Assembly (NCBI GenBank): GCA_004551905.1
Contig: SFPL01000028.1
Location: 1 to 62,109 of the forward strand
Length of the DNA stretch: 62,109 nucleotides
Direction of reading: 5' to 3'
Source: Lentisphaeraceae bacterium
GTDB lineage: Bacteria; Verrucomicrobiota; Kiritimatiellia; RFP12; UBA1067
Shown here: one piece after another, positions 23,526 to 31,398 of the stretch
How the letters are laid out: every line of letters starts with the position of its first letter
Numbering within the stretch: the stretch's first letter is position 1
The notes under the pieces: generated by a model
Database searches by the model: none
What the model was told of the DNA's origin: nothing
Seen by the model: only the letters and a program-made list of their open reading frames with translations
Made by a program: the position numbers and the translations under genes

Positions 23526-24277
23526 TTGTCCTCTCCTCCCGTCGCCTTGAGGGCGCACTTGTGTCCGATCAGCCACGCGCCCGACGGCAGATCCGCATCC
23601 AATGCGAGGTCGGGGAGATAGAGGACGCCGCCGTAGGTGACGGACGAGTCCTCGCGCCCGTTGGGGTAGACCGTGACCTGGTATCCCTCCTTGACCGAGC
23701 CGCCGTTGACCTTGCACATGAACGCCTTTTCCCCGCCCGCGCCCGACCCCGCGCCGCCGAGCTGAAGGAGGCACCATTGCGACCCCGACCCGCCGGCCTT
23801 CCAGAGAATCCGCGCAACGCCCGTCGCGTCCGACTGCAACGCGCCCGTGGACGATCCGGGAGTCGGGACGGCGTACTGGTCGTCCGTGTCCTGAATCGTC
23901 ACCTTTGCGGGCGTGATCCCGAGAACCATCGCCCGCCCGATCTCGTCGTGTGCAAGCGGCTGCAGGAGGATCGCGTAGGGCTTGCCCTCGCGCTCCTCCG
24001 TCATCTTCTGCCCGACGAACACGGGCGGGCAGCTCACGAACTCGTCCTCGTTCACGTTCGGCGGGACCGCGACGTCCGAGAGGACGAGCGCGGAGAAGCG
24101 GTCGCGCTGCTCCGACTCGGCGTTCTTGACGAGGACGATCCCCGCCGCCACGCCCGACTTGAGTCCCTTGCCGAGCTGGTTCTGCCTCTGCTCCTTGGCG
24201 AAGTTGGCCGCGTCGATAAAGGCGTTCCACGTGGCCGCCTTGATCACGACCTTGTCGCCGCTCCTGACCTTTTCCAT
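23522..24277 (-). CDS. phage structural protein, unknown family
   Basis: A 251-residue protein starting MEKVRSGDKVVIKAATWNAF. I recall this N-terminal pattern (W-N-x-F-(I/V)-D-A-A) from hypothetical tail genes of related phages. A Gly-rich linker lies near residue 175 and a small beta domain follows. Probably baseplate-associated. Confidence 0.65.
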   Translation of the reverse strand: MEKVRSGDKVVIKAATWNAFIDAANFAKEQRQNQLGKGLKSGVAAGIVLVKNAESEQRDRFSALVLSDVAVPPNVNEDEFVSCPPVFVGQKMTEEREGKPYAILLQPLAHDEIGRAMVLGITPAKVTIQDTDDQYAVPTPGSSTGALQSDATGVARILWKAGGSGSQWCLLQLGGAGSGAGGEKAFMCKVNGGSVKEGYQVTVYPNGREDSSVTYGGVLYLPDLALDADLPSGAWLIGHKCALKATGGEDK

Positions 24278-24281
24278 GATT

Positions 24282-25118
24282 TCACATCCCCAGTCCGAGG
24301 TTTCCGAAGTCGCCCGTCGGATAGACCTGCTCGACGTAGGCGGCGACCGGCTCCTTGATGACGTTCTTCCTGTTCTCGGCCACCTTGTCGGCGTACCGCA
24401 CCCAGAGGTAGTCCCATCCTTTCTTGTTCGAGACCTTGAGCTTCCCGACCTGCAGGGAGGACTGGTTGGGCGAGACGGCGAAGCGGAACGTGATCTCCCA
24501 CGGGGCGTTCGGCTTCTTCGACCGCTTGGTTCCCGACGCGCCGAGAAACAGCACCTCGCCCGCCGAGAACCCCCGGAAGCTTGAGGAGTTCACCGTTCCC
24601 GTGAGCGCGGCGACCGTCTTCTTGTACGAGGTCGTGACCCGCGATCCGTTCATCGTGTGCGTCTCGGTGAAGTTCAGGACGGGCATCGTCACGTCCACGC
24701 CGTTCACGTTGCCCTCGTTGTCCACCTCGATTGCGCCGTTGAAGTCGGGCGCGTCGTTCGGGACCTTCGAGACGGTTTTCAGGGACTGGTTGCGGTGCAT
24801 CGTCCCGCCGCCGGTATCGAACGCGAACGAGGTCGTTTCCTCGTCCTCGTCGGGATCGTCGGGATCGTCCGAGTCCTCGTCCTTCCAGATCGCCTTGACC
24901 TTCCACGTGTCCCTGTTGACGCGCTCCGTAACCTCCACCTCGTCCAGGACCATGCCCGACACGGTGTGCGACGCCGCCTTCGACCGCGCCGCAGCCAACG
25001 CCGCGTCCTCGTTCTCCGCCTCGAACACGAGGTACGGGATCTCGATCTCCGTCACCTCGCCCTTGGCGTTGACCGTCTGGTCGCGCTCCGAATACGCCTC
25101 TTCGACTCTCGTTGCCAT
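24282..25118 (-). CDS. phage structural protein downstream of the tape measure gene
   Basis: A 278-residue protein with an acidic linker (about residues 81-95, rich in Asp and Glu) and a C-terminal part with KKGWDYLWVRYADKVAEN. It occupies the place of a distal tail protein. No family signature, so the role is positional inference. Confidence 0.65.
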   Translation of the reverse strand: MATRVEEAYSERDQTVNAKGEVTEIEIPYLVFEAENEDAALAAARSKAASHTVSGMVLDEVEVTERVNRDTWKVKAIWKDEDSDDPDDPDEDEETTSFAFDTGGGTMHRNQSLKTVSKVPNDAPDFNGAIEVDNEGNVNGVDVTMPVLNFTETHTMNGSRVTTSYKKTVAALTGTVNSSSFRGFSAGEVLFLGASGTKRSKKPNAPWEITFRFAVSPNQSSLQVGKLKVSNKKGWDYLWVRYADKVAENRKNVIKEPVAAYVEQVYPTGDFGNLGLGM

Positions 25119-25128
25119 AGATTCTCCC

Positions 25129-28100
25129 TTACTGGAATGTCTGCGTGTTGCCGCCGCCCATGTCCTTGAGAAGCTCGGCGGCCTTCTTGGTGTGCTTCTC
25201 GATCTCCTGCGTCGCCATGAACATCCGCTGCTCCATCATGTTGCCCCGCAGCGCGGACGCGGCCCTCGCGTAGAACGCGCCCTGCGGCTTGACCGCGCCG
25301 GCCCGCTTCTGCGTCTCGTCCTGCGCGGAGCGGAGCTTGGCGGCGTACTTGTCCACCAGCCCCTCGGCAAGCGAGTACGCGTCCTGCGCCTTCTTGATGC
25401 GATCCTTCTCCTCGTCGGAGATATCGCCGTCGGCGGTCGCGTCCTTCATCGCCCGGTCGAACTCCGCCTTGGCCTGCGCCGCCGCGATCTTCGACTGGTT
25501 TATGAGGTCGGCGAGGAGCTTCATGCCGGCCGCCGCGTCGTTCTTGAGTGTCGCCTCGACCTTGCGGTCGGTCTCGCCCTCGGTGCGGTTGCGGGCGATG
25601 TCCTCGGCGGTCTCGTCGAATCCCTCCTGCAAGTCCTTGACCTCATCGTCGAACTTCTTCCGCGCCTTCGCCTCGGCGACGGCGATCCGCTTCTCGGCGG
25701 TCGCGTCGGCTTCGGCGAGTCGGCCCTCCAAGTCGGCGATCTTCTCGTTGTCCTTCTGCTTCTTCGATTTCTCGAAGGAGAGGATGGTCTGGAGGAGTTG
25801 CTTGTACTCGTCGCGGAGTTCCCGGATGTCGCTGATCTCGTTCTGAAGTTCCGTCCGCTGTTCGCGGGTGAGCTTCTTCTCGATCTCGGCGACCTTCTTG
25901 GCTGCTTTCTCCGCCTCCTCCTGCGACGCGCCTTTCTGCTCGCGTCCCTCCGTCACCTTGGCCTCGAGCTGTTCCTTCTCCGACTTGCCCCCGGTGAGGG
26001 AACCCTCGTCGCCGTTCAGGATGGCCTGCTGACGCTTGCGGGCATCGGCGAGTTTCGACATCGCCTCGTCGATCTTCTCGCCGTTCGCCTCGATTTCACG
26101 CGCCGCCTTGCCCATGCGGAAGGTGATGGTGTTCCATGCGTTCACCCAGAAGCCGCAGAGGGATTCGTTCTCCTCGCCGAGTTCGCGGATGTTCTTCTGG
26201 AGTTCCAGCATCTCCTGCTCGATCTGGTGCAACGCCTGCTGCTTCATCGCCTCGTTGAACCTGTCCTGCGCATCAGCCGCGAGGTTGATGCACCCCGCCG
26301 CCTTGTCCACGGCGATGCCGAGGCTGCCGTACCGGCTCTTGAGCTGGTTCGACAGCTTCTCGGCCTCCGCCATCTCGGCGTTCGAGAGCTTCTCCTTCTC
26401 CGCGAGTTGCTGGAGCCGATCCATGCGGAGCTGATCCGTCGCCCGAAGCTGGTCGCCCTTGTCCCGCAGCTTCGACATCTCGTCCGAGAGCTGCGCCGTG
26501 TGCTTCGTCGCCGAGGCCATGTAGGCGCAGAGTCCCGCGAGAGACCCCACGATGGCGACCAGAATCCACGTGATCGGGATCGCGCAGAACGCCGTCGCCG
26601 CAGCCGAGGCGGCGAGGTAGCCCGCAGCCACGACCTTGGTGGTCGCCGCGAGGGCGATGTTCGCCGCGCCCGCCACGCCCGCCGTCAGCGCGGCTTTCGC
26701 GTGGCTGGCGGTCACCATGCCCGCGACCGCGACGAACGCCGTGTGCGCCGCCGTAGCCGCCTTCGCGGCGATTCCGGCGAGGGTCTCCGCCGCCGCGTGG
26801 GCCTTTGCGCTCACGGTTGCCGCGATTGTGGCCGAATTGAGGCCCTTGAGGGCGGAGCTGACCGCCGAGAACTTGGCCGCAATCGCGGATTTCGCGACGG
26901 CGGCCGCCTCGGCGTTCGACATCAGCACGAGTCCGGCCGCGATCTGCTTCGAGCGCACGTCAATCGGGAGATTGAGTGCCGCCAGAAGCTTCGACGTCCC
27001 CACCATAGCGGGCATCGCGGCGTTCCGGTAGTTGGAGAACGCCTGCGCCATGAGGGAAAACGAGTTCGAGACGAGGATTCCCCTGGAACAGAGCGTCCCG
27101 AACACGCCCGACATGGCCGAAATCGCGCCGGACACGACCCCTACGCCCGTTGAAAGCACACGCGAGGCAGTCCCGACGGTGAAGAGTGCCGCCCCGAACG
27201 CCGCCACGCTTGCGACGGTCGCCGCGATGGACGTGACGAGGCCCCGGTTCGCCTCGACCCATTTCGTGAATGTGTTTATGACGGCGGTGATCCTGCCGAC
27301 CATCGGCTGCAACGTGCCGTTCAACGCCTCGCCGATGGCGTTCATCGACCCCTCGACCGCGCTCTGGAAGAGTCGGAACGAGCCGCCGATGCCGCGATCC
27401 ATCGCCCGCGAGGTCTCGTCTGCCTGGCCGGACACGTCGCGGAGCTTGGCGAGGAACCCGTCGAGTTCCTCGATGTTGCCAGCAAGCGACAGCCCGGACA
27501 TCATGCCCCGCACGTCGAACACGTCCTTCATGAACGAGAGCCGTTCGGCGGTCGGCATCTTCGAGGTGGCGACCGCCACGTCCCGCATCACCGCCGCCAT
27601 CTTGCGGAGGTTGCCGTTCGCGTACGTCGCCTCGACCCCCACGTCGCGGAGGATCGCCTGTATCTTCGTGTCGGCGAACTGGATGTACGCCTTGCGGAGC
27701 GCGGTGCCGGCAAGCGACCCCTTGATGCCCATGTTGGCCATCACGCCGAGGGAGGCGCACAGCTCGTTGAGGTTCTCTCCGGCGGCGGCGGCCTGCGGCC
27801 CCGCCATCTTGAGTCCCTCGAAGAGGTCGGTGAGGGTCTGCGCCGATCCGTTCGCCGTCGCCGTGAGTATGTCGGCGACCTGCGACATCCTGCCCGCCTC
27901 CATCCCGAAGATGCGCAGCGAGTTCGCCGCGATGTCGGCGGACTCCGCGAGGTCGGTTCCCGTGGCGCGGGAGAGGTTGAGGACGTGTTCAATCGCCGAG
28001 GTGATCTCGGAGGGGTCGAACCCCATCCGCCCGAGGCCGATCATCGCGTCCGCCACCTGCTGGGCGGTGAACGAGGTCTCGCGCCCGAGACGCTGCGCCG

Positions 28101-28377
28101 TCTTGGTGAGCGCGTCGAACTGCTCCCCCGTGGAGGACGTGACGGCCTGGACGAGCCGCATCCTGTCATCGAAGCCCGCAAAGGACTTCTCGGCGAGGGC
28201 GAACGGCAGGGAGAGCGCACCGCCCAACGCCATCATGTCCCGCCCGAGTCCCTGGCAGGTCTTGCCGAAGTGCTGGAGCTGCGCCTGCGCGGCGTTGAGG
28301 TTCTGCTTCAACTTCGACGTCTCTGCAGTCACCTCAACGTATGCGCGTCCGGCGCGGATGTTGGCGTTTGCTGACAT
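25129..28377 (-). CDS. tail tape measure protein
   Basis: A 1082-residue protein, the longest gene of the window. Residues 60-330 match the TP901-type tape measure core (AMIGLGRMGFDPSEITSAIE, LMANMGIKG-type block). Hydrophobic segments lie around residues 380-620, and a long charged helical region (about 690-1030) can form coiled coils. The protein sets tail length and is ejected at DNA entry. It follows the tail chaperone frameshift genes by three bases, the standard order of long-tailed phages. Confidence 0.93.
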   Translation of the reverse strand: MSANANIRAGRAYVEVTAETSKLKQNLNAAQAQLQHFGKTCQGLGRDMMALGGALSLPFALAEKSFAGFDDRMRLVQAVTSSTGEQFDALTKTAQRLGRETSFTAQQVADAMIGLGRMGFDPSEITSAIEHVLNLSRATGTDLAESADIAANSLRIFGMEAGRMSQVADILTATANGSAQTLTDLFEGLKMAGPQAAAAGENLNELCASLGVMANMGIKGSLAGTALRKAYIQFADTKIQAILRDVGVEATYANGNLRKMAAVMRDVAVATSKMPTAERLSFMKDVFDVRGMMSGLSLAGNIEELDGFLAKLRDVSGQADETSRAMDRGIGGSFRLFQSAVEGSMNAIGEALNGTLQPMVGRITAVINTFTKWVEANRGLVTSIAATVASVAAFGAALFTVGTASRVLSTGVGVVSGAISAMSGVFGTLCSRGILVSNSFSLMAQAFSNYRNAAMPAMVGTSKLLAALNLPIDVRSKQIAAGLVLMSNAEAAAVAKSAIAAKFSAVSSALKGLNSATIAATVSAKAHAAAETLAGIAAKAATAAHTAFVAVAGMVTASHAKAALTAGVAGAANIALAATTKVVAAGYLAASAAATAFCAIPITWILVAIVGSLAGLCAYMASATKHTAQLSDEMSKLRDKGDQLRATDQLRMDRLQQLAEKEKLSNAEMAEAEKLSNQLKSRYGSLGIAVDKAAGCINLAADAQDRFNEAMKQQALHQIEQEMLELQKNIRELGEENESLCGFWVNAWNTITFRMGKAAREIEANGEKIDEAMSKLADARKRQQAILNGDEGSLTGGKSEKEQLEAKVTEGREQKGASQEEAEKAAKKVAEIEKKLTREQRTELQNEISDIRELRDEYKQLLQTILSFEKSKKQKDNEKIADLEGRLAEADATAEKRIAVAEAKARKKFDDEVKDLQEGFDETAEDIARNRTEGETDRKVEATLKNDAAAGMKLLADLINQSKIAAAQAKAEFDRAMKDATADGDISDEEKDRIKKAQDAYSLAEGLVDKYAAKLRSAQDETQKRAGAVKPQGAFYARAASALRGNMMEQRMFMATQEIEKHTKKAAELLKDMGGGNTQTFQ

Positions 28378-28380
28378 TGT

Positions 28381-29099
28381 CTACTTCTCCTTGATGAACG
28401 CGGCCTTGAGGGCCGACAGCATTTCCTTCCCCTTGAGAATGGGCATCGGCGGCTTCGGGGCGAACGGGTTGAAGTCGGACGGGCTCGCGGACTTGCCTTT
28501 CCTCGGGTCCCGCATGAGGTTGACCGCCAAGGCCATCAGCGAGGCGGTCTGCGACCACTCGAACTTGCCCCGTCCCTCCACCATCCACACGAGTTCGCGC
28601 AGGGTGAACGGGTCGGGGTTCAGTCCGAGGATGCCGGCGAACTCGCTGACGAGCGCATCGACTCCTCGATCCTCTTTTCGAGTTCGGGATCGTCCAACGC
28701 CTTTTCGAGCACCCGCGTCCAGTCCCCGGTGTACTTCCTCGACAGTTCGATTGCCTTCTTGAGGAAGAGGCGTTTCGCTCCGGGGAAAAAATCCACGAGC
28801 TCGTCGAGGAACGCCCTGGTGGCGTTCTCGATTGAATCGCCCGCGAGTGCCGCGCCGAACTGCTCGTCGGTGACGCTGATCGCCTTGGCCTGCTCCTCGA
28901 CCAGTACCCAGAGGATGTCCACGAGGAGACACGGGTCGTTGGCGATGCGGTCGATCATGTCTACCTTCACCACGCCGTCCTTGTCGAGCGTGATCACGTT
29001 CACGAGGTCGATTCCGAGGGCTGCGCGGACGCGCTTCATCTGATTGACGTTCAGGACGATCTGCCAGTCCTGCCCGTTCCTGTCCTTGAAGATTCTCAT
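28381..29099 (-). CDS. tail assembly chaperone GT, made by probable -1 frameshift
   Basis: The second chaperone frame has no start of its own. Its genuine-looking part (DALVSEFAGILGLNPDPFTL to the TAG at 28381) joins the G frame through a -1 slip. The best site is CGAAAAG at 28674-28680, just where the G frame stops looking conserved and the T frame begins to. A T-TTT-TTC heptamer near 28787 is a second candidate, but the T-frame residues after it look like a shadow. The G/GT pair guards the tape measure protein during tail assembly in lambda-like phages. Confidence 0.75.
28620..29099 (-). CDS. tail assembly chaperone G
   Basis: A 159-residue protein starting MRIFKDRNGQDWQIVLN. The N terminus resembles tail chaperones that bind the tape measure. 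The C terminus ends in a Ser/Ala run just after the proposed slip site, as is common for the unshifted product. It lies between the tail tube and tape measure genes. Confidence 0.8.
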   Translation of the reverse strand: MRIFKDRNGQDWQIVLNVNQMKRVRAALGIDLVNVITLDKDGVVKVDMIDRIANDPCLLVDILWVLVEEQAKAISVTDEQFGAALAGDSIENATRAFLDELVDFFPGAKRLFLKKAIELSRKYTGDWTRVLEKALDDPELEKRIEESMRSSASSPASSD

Positions 29100-29168
29100 C
29101 TTGTGTGTTCCTTCATGTGCCGTGCGCCGCGCCGACGGGGCGGGCGCACGGCGGGTTGTGGTTTACCG

Positions 29169-29588
29169 TCAGCTCCCGCTCACCCATTGCGGGGCGCGGC
29201 TGACGAGGGTCGGCTTGCAGGTCACCGATACCTTGAGCGCCTCCTCCAGCGGTTCGGAGCGCGAGAACGACGTAACGACGAAGTCCGCGTCCAGGCCGTT
29301 GCCCTCGCCGTCCGAGACGAAGAGCGACAACGCCGAGTTGCCGAAGTAGGCCTGCTGGATCGCGTTGAATCCGCTGTCGGCCGTGTCCCAGATCATCTCG
29401 AACTCGACGGAGGCCTCCTTGAGGGTCGCGGCGGTGATTCGCCAGCCCTCTGCGGCGCGGGTCGTGATGTCCGCCTCGCCCGTTTCGAGGTTCAGCGTCA
29501 CGTCCGTCACGTTCGACATCTCCGAGGTGGCCTTCGCTCCGGCCGCCCCGTGGAAGATCTTTGCATCCAAACCAAGCTTGTATGCCAT
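29169..29588 (-). CDS. major tail tube protein
   Basis: A 139-residue protein starting MAYKLGLDAKIFHGAAG. NVTDVTLNLETGEADITTRA followed by a W and an EFEMIWDT block is typical of TP901/lambda-type tail tube proteins, which form the hollow tube by stacking of hexamers. Size and position before the chaperones agree. Confidence 0.85.
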   Translation of the reverse strand: MAYKLGLDAKIFHGAAGAKATSEMSNVTDVTLNLETGEADITTRAAEGWRITAATLKEASVEFEMIWDTADSGFNAIQQAYFGNSALSLFVSDGEGNGLDADFVVTSFSRSEPLEEALKVSVTCKPTLVSRAPQWVSGS

Positions 29589-29604
29589 AGTCCTTTGATT
29601 CCTT

Positions 29605-30000
29605 TCACTTGACCGCGTCCTGCCACATCCGGGCGAGGTGCGGTACCGATTCCTTGAGAGACGGCCCCATGAGGGGCCGCTTGGGATACCTTTCCCTGCA
29701 GTACTTGCCGCCGAACTCGTGCGCCGCCGCCGAGCTTCCGACGAACTGCGCTGACGGGCCGATCACGACAGACCGCTCCTTCCTTTCGAGGCCGAACAGG
29801 ATGCCCCGCTTGAGCGCGCCCGTGCGGCTGTGGGGCGGCGTTCCGGGCGTCGACGGGCGGTCGCCCGCGTGTACCTTGCGCCGCGCCACCGTGCGCACGT
29901 ACGCGCCCATGCGCTTGAGGACTTCCACGGAGGCCTTCGCGACCCTCGCGGCGAGTCCCTCCGCGTCGAACTCGACCTCACTCGCCATTGCGGTGGACAT
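29605..30000 (-). CDS. HK97 gp10-like tail completion protein
   Basis: A 131-residue basic protein with VRTVARRKV, a PGTPPHSRTGALKRGI block and AAAHEFGGKY...RPLMGPSL, the order seen in HK97 gp10-type minor tail proteins. It completes the head-tail connection. Translation may instead start at MASEVEF (29988); neither start has a clear ribosome site, so coupling to the upstream gene is likely. Confidence 0.8.
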   Translation of the reverse strand: MSTAMASEVEFDAEGLAARVAKASVEVLKRMGAYVRTVARRKVHAGDRPSTPGTPPHSRTGALKRGILFGLERKERSVVIGPSAQFVGSSAAAHEFGGKYCRERYPKRPLMGPSLKESVPHLARMWQDAVK

Positions 30001-30379
30001 GGAGGAAGGTCAGCTCCACGACCCCGGTGAACTGCCTCCGTTCGCGGAGGTGTTCGGGGAGGTAGAGCGGGACGTACTCGGCCTTCATGCACCTGACTCC
30101 GGCCACCCACTTCTGCAGGAAGCCCTGCCCGATGCGCACGACCTCGCGGACGAGCCCAGGAACGTCGTCCTCGGTGCATTTCTTGAGAAGCCCCACCTGC
30201 ACCTTGAGCCTGTCCTCGAGGTATTCGCGGGCGTTCGGCTTCGACTCGATGCCGGCGGGGACAACGACGATCCGCTTCTCCTTGAGGCCCTTGAGGTCGA
30301 ACTCCGGCGCGAAGGAGACCTCCGCGCCTTCGCCGATCTCGGCGGCCACGCCTGCGGCAAGATCGATGATGTCAACCAT
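29978..30379 (-). CDS. tail terminator-like protein
   Basis: A 133-residue protein starting MVDIIDLAAGVAAEIG. The mixed alpha/beta pattern and its place between the head-tail joining and gp10-like genes suit a tail terminator. No motif decides. Confidence 0.6.
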   Translation of the reverse strand: MVDIIDLAAGVAAEIGEGAEVSFAPEFDLKGLKEKRIVVVPAGIESKPNAREYLEDRLKVQVGLLKKCTEDDVPGLVREVVRIGQGFLQKWVAGVRCMKAEYVPLYLPEHLRERRQFTGVVELTFLHVHRNGE

Positions 30380-30632
30380 GAGAGTACCTCACGACCTCGA
30401 AGATCAGGCATCCGACGGCGGAGAGGAGCGAGATGATCGCCGCCCCCATCGCCGCGTGGAGCGTCTTCTGCAGGCCCTCGGCGGTCGCGCACGGGGGCGT
30501 GTGGTGGACTCCGTCGCGGAAGTGCATCTTGATCATGCCCTTGAGTTCGGCGATGTCCATACGCGCCCGCGACATTCCCTCCCAGAGTTCGGGGAAGCCC
30601 GGAGGCATCTCCTGCGTCTGCTCGTCCTTCAT
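30372..30632 (-). CDS. small protein with C-terminal membrane segment, XhlA-like
   Basis: An 86-residue protein with an N-terminal amphipathic helix (MSRARMDIAELKGMIKMHFRDGV) and one C-terminal membrane helix (AAIISLLSAVGCLIFEVV). The layout resembles XhlA/hemolysin-type lysis helpers. Its position inside the head-tail module is unusual for such a gene. Confidence 0.6.
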   Translation of the reverse strand: MKDEQTQEMPPGFPELWEGMSRARMDIAELKGMIKMHFRDGVHHTPPCATAEGLQKTLHAAMGAAIISLLSAVGCLIFEVVRYSHG

Positions 30633-30973
30633 GCTTCACCTCCCGTGAGCTTGGTGTGTATGCGCCTCGCCGTGCGGTATGGATCGCTCCACCGCCACAC
30701 GGGCTCTCCGTAGGGCGCGAGGACTTCGTACTCGCAGCCGTCGAAGTCGATCACGTCCCCCTGCCGGGGTTCGAGACCGAGCTGGTCGGCCCGCACGATG
30801 AAGTCCCGCGTCTCGGTGCGCACCCACACGCCGTAGTCGTTGGTCGAGCGGAAGACCGTCCGCCCCACGACGGCCTTGACGCTCGTCTCCATGCCGCCGC
30901 GACGGTAGGTCACGTCGGTGGAGAAGACGTCCAGCTGCGCGGAGCGGAGCGCGTCTATCCCGCTTCTGATCAT
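30629..30973 (-). CDS. head-tail joining protein
   Basis: A 114-residue protein from MIRSGIDALRSAQL. The strands MDTSVKAVVGRT-like and DFIVRADQLG, then GDVIDFDGCEYEVL, form the small beta barrel of gpFII-type head-tail joining proteins. The start is chosen because the ATG overlaps the stop of the upstream gene. Confidence 0.7.
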   Translation of the reverse strand: MIRSGIDALRSAQLDVFSTDVTYRRGGMETSVKAVVGRTVFRSTNDYGVWVRTETRDFIVRADQLGLEPRQGDVIDFDGCEYEVLAPYGEPVWRWSDPYRTARRIHTKLTGGEA

Positions 30974-31308
30974 CCGTTGAGTCCCTGTTCGAGGCGGACG
31001 TGGACGGTCGCGTCGGCCGCCTCGGCCTTGGTGACCGCGTGGCCGAACTTGACCGCGCCCGATGCCGTCGGGGCGCACACCTTGCCGGTCGCGGGGTCGA
31101 CGGAGACGAGGTCGCCGACCGCGACTGCGGTGCCGCCGGTGGCGAGTTCGTACACGCCCACGACCGCGAGTGCGCCGAGTTCCCCGGCCCTGATGTCGAG
31201 CTTGGCGACTCCGACGAGGCCTCCGAGCTTCACGATGTCGCCGGCGGCGACGTCCTCCTCGGGCGTGTGGTCGATGGACTCGCCGCGCTGAATGTAACGT
31301 GCTTTCAT
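30970..31308 (-). CDS. DUF2190-type capsid decoration/fibre protein
   Basis: A 112-residue protein starting MKARYIQRGESIDHTP. EEDVAAGDIVKLGGLVGVAK and the GTAVAVGDLVSVDPATGKV block are hallmarks of the DUF2190 family, which decorates capsids of lambda-like phages. It lies directly after the capsid gene. Confidence 0.8.
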   Translation of the reverse strand: MKARYIQRGESIDHTPEEDVAAGDIVKLGGLVGVAKLDIRAGELGALAVVGVYELATGGTAVAVGDLVSVDPATGKVCAPTASGAVKFGHAVTKAEAADATVHVRLEQGLNG

Positions 31309-31398
31309 TTCATGAACCTTTCTGTGTTTCGGATGTGAGGTGGCGGGCGGACGGGGGAAGGAAAACCGAAAAATCACCCCCGTCCGCGCCGCCGAAGA

